From Chrysophaeum taylorii (lineage: Eukaryota; Sar; Pelagophyceae; Pelagomonadales; Pelagomonadaceae), in the NCBI GenBank assembly GCA_029834535.1, contig JAQMWT010000047.1, forward strand, positions 186,001 through 250,000: DNA of 64,000 nt. Direction: 5' to 3'. Both the position numbers and the translations under genes were made by a program. The notes beneath the pieces were generated by a model. The model was given only the letters and a program-made list of their open reading frames with translations. It was not told the origin of the DNA and ran no database searches. Of the stretch, positions 59,827-64,000 are shown piece after piece; the stretch's first letter is position 1; every line of letters starts with the position of its first letter.

Positions 59827-60121
59827 TGACTAACTAACTAACTAATTTCAGACCTCTCCCGAGCATGGGAGCCAGGCCGGACCGGCAGGAGCCGGTACGG
59901 AATCACGGAGGAAAATCACGCAGTTGGGGCAGAGGCGAGGGACGAGGACGGACTTGTTGATGGTGGACCGCCACTGCGCGGTCTTGTGCGAGGTCGTGCA
60001 AAAGCGTCGCAGGCCGCGGACGTGTTGGTCCACGAACAATCGACCTGTCCGTCGCGCTCTGCCCAACCGAGCGAACCCCATCCCAGCGCGGACTTTCCGG
60101 GTGCTAACCGGCCAGCGAGCC
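59827..60121 (+). repeat. Dispersed repeat R2, copy 3
   Basis: It begins CTAACTAACTAACTAATTTCAG and is very similar to 18666-18965, with a 9-bp deletion (GCGGACCGC lost near 59977) and an end at GCTAACCGGCCAGC. The minus strand again reads WRSTINKSVLVPRLCPNCVIF ... SGEV-stop. Confidence 0.68.
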
Positions 60122-60898
60122 GCCTGACTTGCCCTCCATAAAGCCCTTGATGAGGACCGACACGGCCTCGCAGAAGTGTGCTTCGCGCGATAGCTGGATC
60201 TTTGTCGGCAAGAAGGTTCGGAGCAGGTGTGCCTTTTAGCACATGTGACGGTATTGTCTACTTGCACATCACAACGACCAGCACGCACATAAAAGCTGCA
60301 TCTTACATATAGCACTTGAACGACAGCGCTGTCGCGCAGTAGACCATGATGCTGTACGCGCCGTCAACTTGCCGCCCGTGTCGAACATCAGATGCTGCTG
60401 CAAGTCGGCCTCGAGAACACACATGCTGAACTTGGCATCTTGGTTAGATCGAATAAAATGGAGCCTCGCATTTGCGCGCTCTGAGCTGCGACAGCGTACT
60501 CGGCGATCTCTCGTAGTCGTTTACCTTCGTCTGGGCACGCGACTTCTTGTTTTCTTTCTCGGCGTCGTGGTCAACCGACGTCGGCGTGTTACCACCACGC
60601 TCCCTCCCGCTCGACCTGAGCGACGAAACCCGCATCGATACCGTGTTCGTTTCGAAGTCGAAGGACACTCCGGAGTCTCAGTGCGACGTGGAGAACCGCT
60701 GAAAGCTTGATCACGGCGGGCCTTGTTTTGTCAGCGAACAGTATGTTTGCTCTCTAAGAGTACAAGTTTAGTCAGCCAAGATACGGATTGACTAAACTTA
60801 AGTGACCAAACTTGTTGAGGGTTTACGGTGACCAAACATATATGGTGGTTGGAAACTTGACTTTTCCCTTATTATTATTCACAGTTGCGGCGCGCGTG
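60122..60898. other. Remnant-bearing spacer with AAGTTTGGTCA repeats
   Basis: The minus strand has two protein-like stretches, SVLIKGFMEGKSGGSLAG (about 60110-60165) and AKFSMCVLEADLQQHLMFDTGGKLTAYSIMVY (about 60320-60420), interrupted by stops and with no family I know. At 60755-60850, AAGTTTAGTCA / TGACTAAACTT / GACCAAACTT units form inverted pairs like those at 57.35-57.6 kb. Confidence 0.4.
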
Positions 60899-61299
60899 TC
60901 AGTCATCAGACGGCACGATTTCGCAACATGGCGCCGCCGCCGCCGCCGCCAGCTCCTCGACGATGATATTAACATCAGGACGCGCATAAATAAACCTCAG
61001 AGCAGCCAAGCTTAACGACGACGACGACGACGACGACGATGTGAAAAAAAAACACGCTCCTCGTCCTTCGAGGTTACACTTGTGCACGCAAGCCGCCGCG
61101 GAAAGAGAAGCACGCAATCCCGCCCGCGCGTCGTCGAAAAGAAGGAGTACCAACAACAACAACAACAACAATACATGAGACGGCGAGTGGATGGATGCAT
61201 TTTCCCCTCGGGCGGGGGGATTCCGAGATCGATCTTCGACGAATATTGTATTCTGTTCGATAGACCCCACCTCCTCCTCGTCATGAAGCGGCGGGGTCT

Positions 61300-62419
61300 T
61301 TACGCTCGAAATGGACGAGGCACCTGGTGAGGCGGCGCTTATCAGCAGAGAAAAAACAACTAGAAGAGACACGGACTCGAGGTGCGGGGTTCGCGGGAAG
61401 GCGTCGAGGACGGCGAAGGAGCGTATTTGGTGTGTCTCCGCGAGGAAATCAAGGTCGGTCTGAAGGGCCGCGGGATTGCAGGAGACGTAGAGAACGTTGT
61501 CGTAGTGGCGGAGGATGCGGCGGGTTTTAGGGTCGAGGCCGCGACGGGGGGGGTCGACGAGAAGAGCGTCAAACAAATTTTTTATTTTCGCTCCAAGTCT
61601 AGCGCAGTACTTGGAGGCGTCGCTCGCCAGGACGGTCGCGTTGGTCACCCCGTTGCGGTCGAGGTTACGACGCGCGGCGGCGACGAGGGTCGCGTCGACC
61701 TCGACGGCGACGACGGTCCGGCACAAGGCCGCGAGGGTTACGGTATGGTTCGCCGCGCCGCAGTAGAGCTCGAGAAGATCGCACTCGCCGATATCCCGGA
61801 GGCGCGCGCACAACCACTCGAGGGAGCGTTCGTTGGCGCGGGCGTTGGGGTGGCAGAAGGAACCCTCCGGAAACTCGAGGACGAAAGTCCTGTCGTCGAC
61901 GAACAGCTTTTCCAAGGTCGACGACCGATCGCACGCGAGCGTGAGACCCTTGGAGCGGCCGACGCAGTGGATTTCCGGCAGCAACGTTCTCGCGGCATCA
62001 AGCCACGCGGCCTCGTCGAAGGGCGACGCGTATACGAGCGACACCAATATCGGGAAATCGAGGCTGCGCGGCGCGTGGAAGTGGACGGCGCGAAGTCCTA
62101 GGGAGAGGTTTTCGAAGGTTCGGAGGATCCTCGGCATCGCCGCGTTGATGCGGGGCGATGCGAGCTCGAAGCTGTCGACCCGTCTCTCGCCGACGCGGTA
62201 GTGCAACTCTGCGCCGGAACCTCCCACCGAGAACCGGCACCGCTGCCGGTACTGCGTCTCCTCCTCCGCCAACATGACCTCGGCCTCGAACCCGGAAGAA
62301 AAGGCCTCGAGGACGACGTCGATCTTGTTGCTGGACACAGTCGTCGTCGTCGTCGTCGTCGTCGACGTCCTCCTCGCCGAAAAGGAAGAAGCCAGGACGC
62401 CCCCCCCATAGCGTCCCAT
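61300..62419 (-). CDS. TrmA-type tRNA (uracil-5-)-methyltransferase (360 aa, 2 exons)
   Basis: These enzymes methylate U54 of tRNA using S-adenosylmethionine and a catalytic cysteine. Start is the ATG complementary to 62417-62419. Joining 62419-61361 to 61323-61300 through a 37-nt intron gives SVSLL-VPRPFRA-stop, the normal family length; reading through would add about 150 low-complexity residues. [10 protein letters not shown] is the entry block; [16 protein letters not shown] is the SAM loop; [11 protein letters not shown] is motif [17 protein letters not shown] carries the nucleophile Cys314; [12 protein letters not shown] carries the general-base Glu348. The N-terminus lacks a TRAM domain, as in the bacterial TrmA proper. 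The donor GTTGTT is weak, so the end is less sure than the core. Confidence 0.85.
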
Positions 62420-62470
62420 CCCTTCCTTTCTTTGTTCTCAACGGCAGTCGAAGGTTCGTCGTCGACAAGA
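62420..62470. promoter_or_regulatory. 51-bp bidirectional promoter region (TrmA-type / ClpB)
   Basis: The two ATGs diverge with only 51 bp between them. The sequence is CCCTTCCTTTCTTTG-rich on the left and has GTCGTCGACAAG before the ClpB ATG. No TATA box. Confidence 0.55.
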
Positions 62471-64000
62471 ATGATGATGATGTTGATGGGGGTAGCGAGC
62501 GGGTTCGTGCCGGCGGCGCCTACGACGTACTCCGGTCGGCGCGTGGTTGTGAAGGCGGCTACGGCGACCCCCGGGGCGATCACGCCCGAGGCGTTCACCG
62601 AGAAAGCGTGGGAGGGGCTGCAGGGAAGTGCGGCGAACGCGATGCGCCGCGGCGGAACGGTCGTCGAAGCCGAGGACCTCGTGAAGGCGTTGCTGCTCCA
62701 GGGTCCGGACGGACTGCTGAAGCGGAGCCTCAATTTGTGCGAACCGACGGCGGACGCGGCTCTCCTGGAGCGATTATGCGACGAGAAGCTTTCGAGAGGA
62801 CCTCGGGTCACGAGCGGCGGCCAGAATCCCGCGTTCGGGGCGGCCGCGCAGCGCGCCGTCCAGAGGGCGATGGAGCTGTCGTCGAACGCGGGGGACGATT
62901 ACACGAGCGTTGAGTTTCTGGGACTCGCGTTGTGCGAGGGAGCGGGAGATTTGTTCGAGCGCGCGGGCGCCGGGAAAGAGACGTTGGAGAAGGCCGTCGA
63001 CAAGCTGCGCGGCGGGAAAAAGGTGACGAGCCGGACCCCCGAGTCGACGCTCGAGGCTCTGGAGAGGTACGGGCGCGACCTGACGGCGGCAGCGCGCGAG
63101 GGCAAGCTCGACCCCGTGATCGGTCGCGACGAAGAAATTCGACGGGCAATCCAGATCCTCTCGCGCCGCACGAAGAATAACCCTATCCTCGTGGGGGAGG
63201 CCGGGGTCGGGAAGACGGCCATCGCCGAGGCCCTGGCGCAGCGCGTCGCGGCCGGCGACGTGCCCGAGGCCCTCAAGGGTCGGACGCTCGTGTCGTTAGA
63301 CATGGGCGCGCTGGTCGCCGGCGCCAAGTACCGAGGCGAATTCGAGGAACGGCTCAAGGCCGTGCTCGAGGAGGTCCAGGAGGCCGCGGGGAATATTATC
63401 CTGTTCATCGACGAGGTCCACACTGTTGTGGGGGCCGGCGGGGGCGGCGCGATGGACGCGGCCAATCTCCTCAAACCCGCGCTCGCGCGCGGCGAATTGA
63501 GGTGCGTCGGCGCGACGACGCTCGCCGAGTACAAGAAGCACGTCGAGTCCGACAAGGCCCTCGAGCGGCGGTTCCAGCGGGTGATGGTGACCGAGCCGAG
63601 CGTCGAGGCGACGGTCTCGATATTGCGCGGTCTCAAGCAGCGCTACGAGAGCCACCACCGCGTCCGCATCCTCGACTCGGCTCTGGTCGCGGCCGCGCGC
63701 CTCACCGACCGGTACGTCGGCGGTCGATTCCTCCCCGACAAGGCGATCGACGTCGTCGACGAGGCCGCGGCCAAGCTCAACAACGAGGTGACCTCCAGGC
63801 CCGCCGAGCTCGACGCGGCGGAACGGGCGATCGTCCAGCTGGAGATGGAACGGTTCTCGTTGACGTCCGAGCAACGTCGCGGCGAAGAAACCGCCGCGAC
63901 CGCCGAGTCGGCGGCGACGCGCGCCGAGCGCGCCGAGCGCGTCGCCGCCATCGACGAGGAGCTCGCGAAGCGCCGCGAGGACCAGCAGCGCCTCACGAGG
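62471..64000 (+). CDS. clpB: ClpB-type AAA+ disaggregase, plastid form, truncated by the window end
   Basis: ClpB/Hsp100 hexamers pull proteins out of aggregates together with Hsp70. The frame is open to the last base (510 codons seen of an expected 850-950). The N-terminus [24 protein letters not shown] is a signal peptide with an ASAFAP-like cleavage motif, so a complex-plastid location is likely. The Clp N-domain repeats run from [15 protein letters not shown] to about residue 170. NBD1 shows Walker [10 protein letters not shown] (residues 242-250), Walker B FIDEVH (Asp314, Glu315) and the sensor region [42 protein letters not shown] starts the small domain and the coiled-coil middle domain then begins ([17 protein letters not shown]-like). 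The middle domain distinguishes it from ClpC. Confidence 0.93.
   Translation, partial: MMMMLMGVASGFVPAAPTTYSGRRVVVKAATATPGAITPEAFTEKAWEGLQGSAANAMRRGGTVVEAEDLVKALLLQGPDGLLKRSLNLCEPTADAALLERLCDEKLSRGPRVTSGGQNPAFGAAAQRAVQRAMELSSNAGDDYTSVEFLGLALCEGAGDLFERAGAGKETLEKAVDKLRGGKKVTSRTPESTLEALERYGRDLTAAAREGKLDPVIGRDEEIRRAIQILSRRTKNNPILVGEAGVGKTAIAEALAQRVAAGDVPEALKGRTLVSLDMGALVAGAKYRGEFEERLKAVLEEVQEAAGNIILFIDEVHTVVGAGGGGAMDAANLLKPALARGELRCVGATTLAEYKKHVESDKALERRFQRVMVTEPSVEATVSILRGLKQRYESHHRVRILDSALVAAARLTDRYVGGRFLPDKAIDVVDEAAAKLNNEVTSRPAELDAAERAIVQLEMERFSLTSEQRRGEETAATAESAATRAERAERVAAIDEELAKRREDQQRLTR

Noticed and set aside
60899-61299. C-terminal extension of the TrmA-type protein (about 150 residues)
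   Set aside because: Low-complexity (poly-Leu, poly-Ser, poly-Ala) with no family match. A 37-nt intron gives the normal family end instead.
61082-61330. Plus-strand frame with a polyglutamine run
   Set aside because: It sits on a CAA microsatellite in the 3' flank of the TrmA-type gene and has no other coding support.
1-64000. tRNA, rRNA and other structural RNA genes
   Set aside because: None could be supported by eye. A tRNAscan-SE or Infernal run would be needed to exclude them.

Overview
This window is nuclear DNA from a GC-rich, gene-dense photosynthetic protist. I favour a stramenopile alga, possibly pelagophyte-like, but have not proven it. The evidence is as follows. Proteins predicted to be plastid-targeted (ClpB, an EGY-type protein, an NFU scaffold) begin with a signal-peptide-like stretch, and two of these have a phenylalanine near the expected cleavage point ([14 protein letters not shown]), as in complex plastids. 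Eukaryote-only genes are present: a Qa-SNARE, an anoctamin, START domains, a GT47/exostosin-like protein and a DNAAF10/WDR92 cilium factor. Genes are interrupted by very short introns, mostly 37-48 nt.

Layout. 1-4.1 kb: wreck of a Ty1/copia retrotransposon with LTR-derived and inverted-repeat debris. 4.2-9.5 kb (-): one six-exon gene for a 1,668-residue protein with eight C2 domains and a leucine-rich-repeat tail. 9.5-10.8 kb: LTR fragments around a decayed 6-pyruvoyl-tetrahydropterin-synthase-like gene. 10.9-14.7 kb (-): an anoctamin and a closely spaced unknown membrane protein. 15-18.7 kb (-): a small frameshifted ORF, a PDZ-containing alpha/beta-hydrolase-like protein and a truncated gene end. 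18.7-22.5 kb: repeat R2, then NFU and a secreted GH32 invertase-like enzyme (+). 22.65-24.63, 29.52-31.60 and 56.2-59.6 kb: six copies of a roughly 1 kb non-autonomous Helitron-derived element. 25-36 kb: a secreted or plastid unknown, an EGY3-like pseudoprotease, pseudogene pieces of DNAAF10 and the EGY gene, intact DNAAF10 and a divergent PhyH dioxygenase. 36.3-47.1 kb: a GH2 beta-mannosidase homologue, an unknown protein, an EF-hand protein and a double START protein. 47.2-50.1 kb: repeat-rich. 50.3-55.9 kb: a Qa-SNARE paired head-to-head with KLHDC4, then a GT47/exostosin-like glycosyltransferase. 56.2-60.9 kb: repeats. 61.3-64 kb: a TrmA-type methyltransferase head-to-head with ClpB, which runs off the window.

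The genes are mostly unrelated housekeeping and membrane functions. The most informative structures are: a two-gene tandem duplication with reciprocal loss (EGY-type/DNAAF10); the Helitron family whose copies share lesions and occur in head-to-tail arrays; three divergent gene pairs with only 51-60 bp between start codons; and several enzymes that have lost a key catalytic residue. Where exon joins are given, they were chosen by eye from GT..AG (once GC..AG) boundaries that restore homology, and the summed exon lengths are multiples of three.
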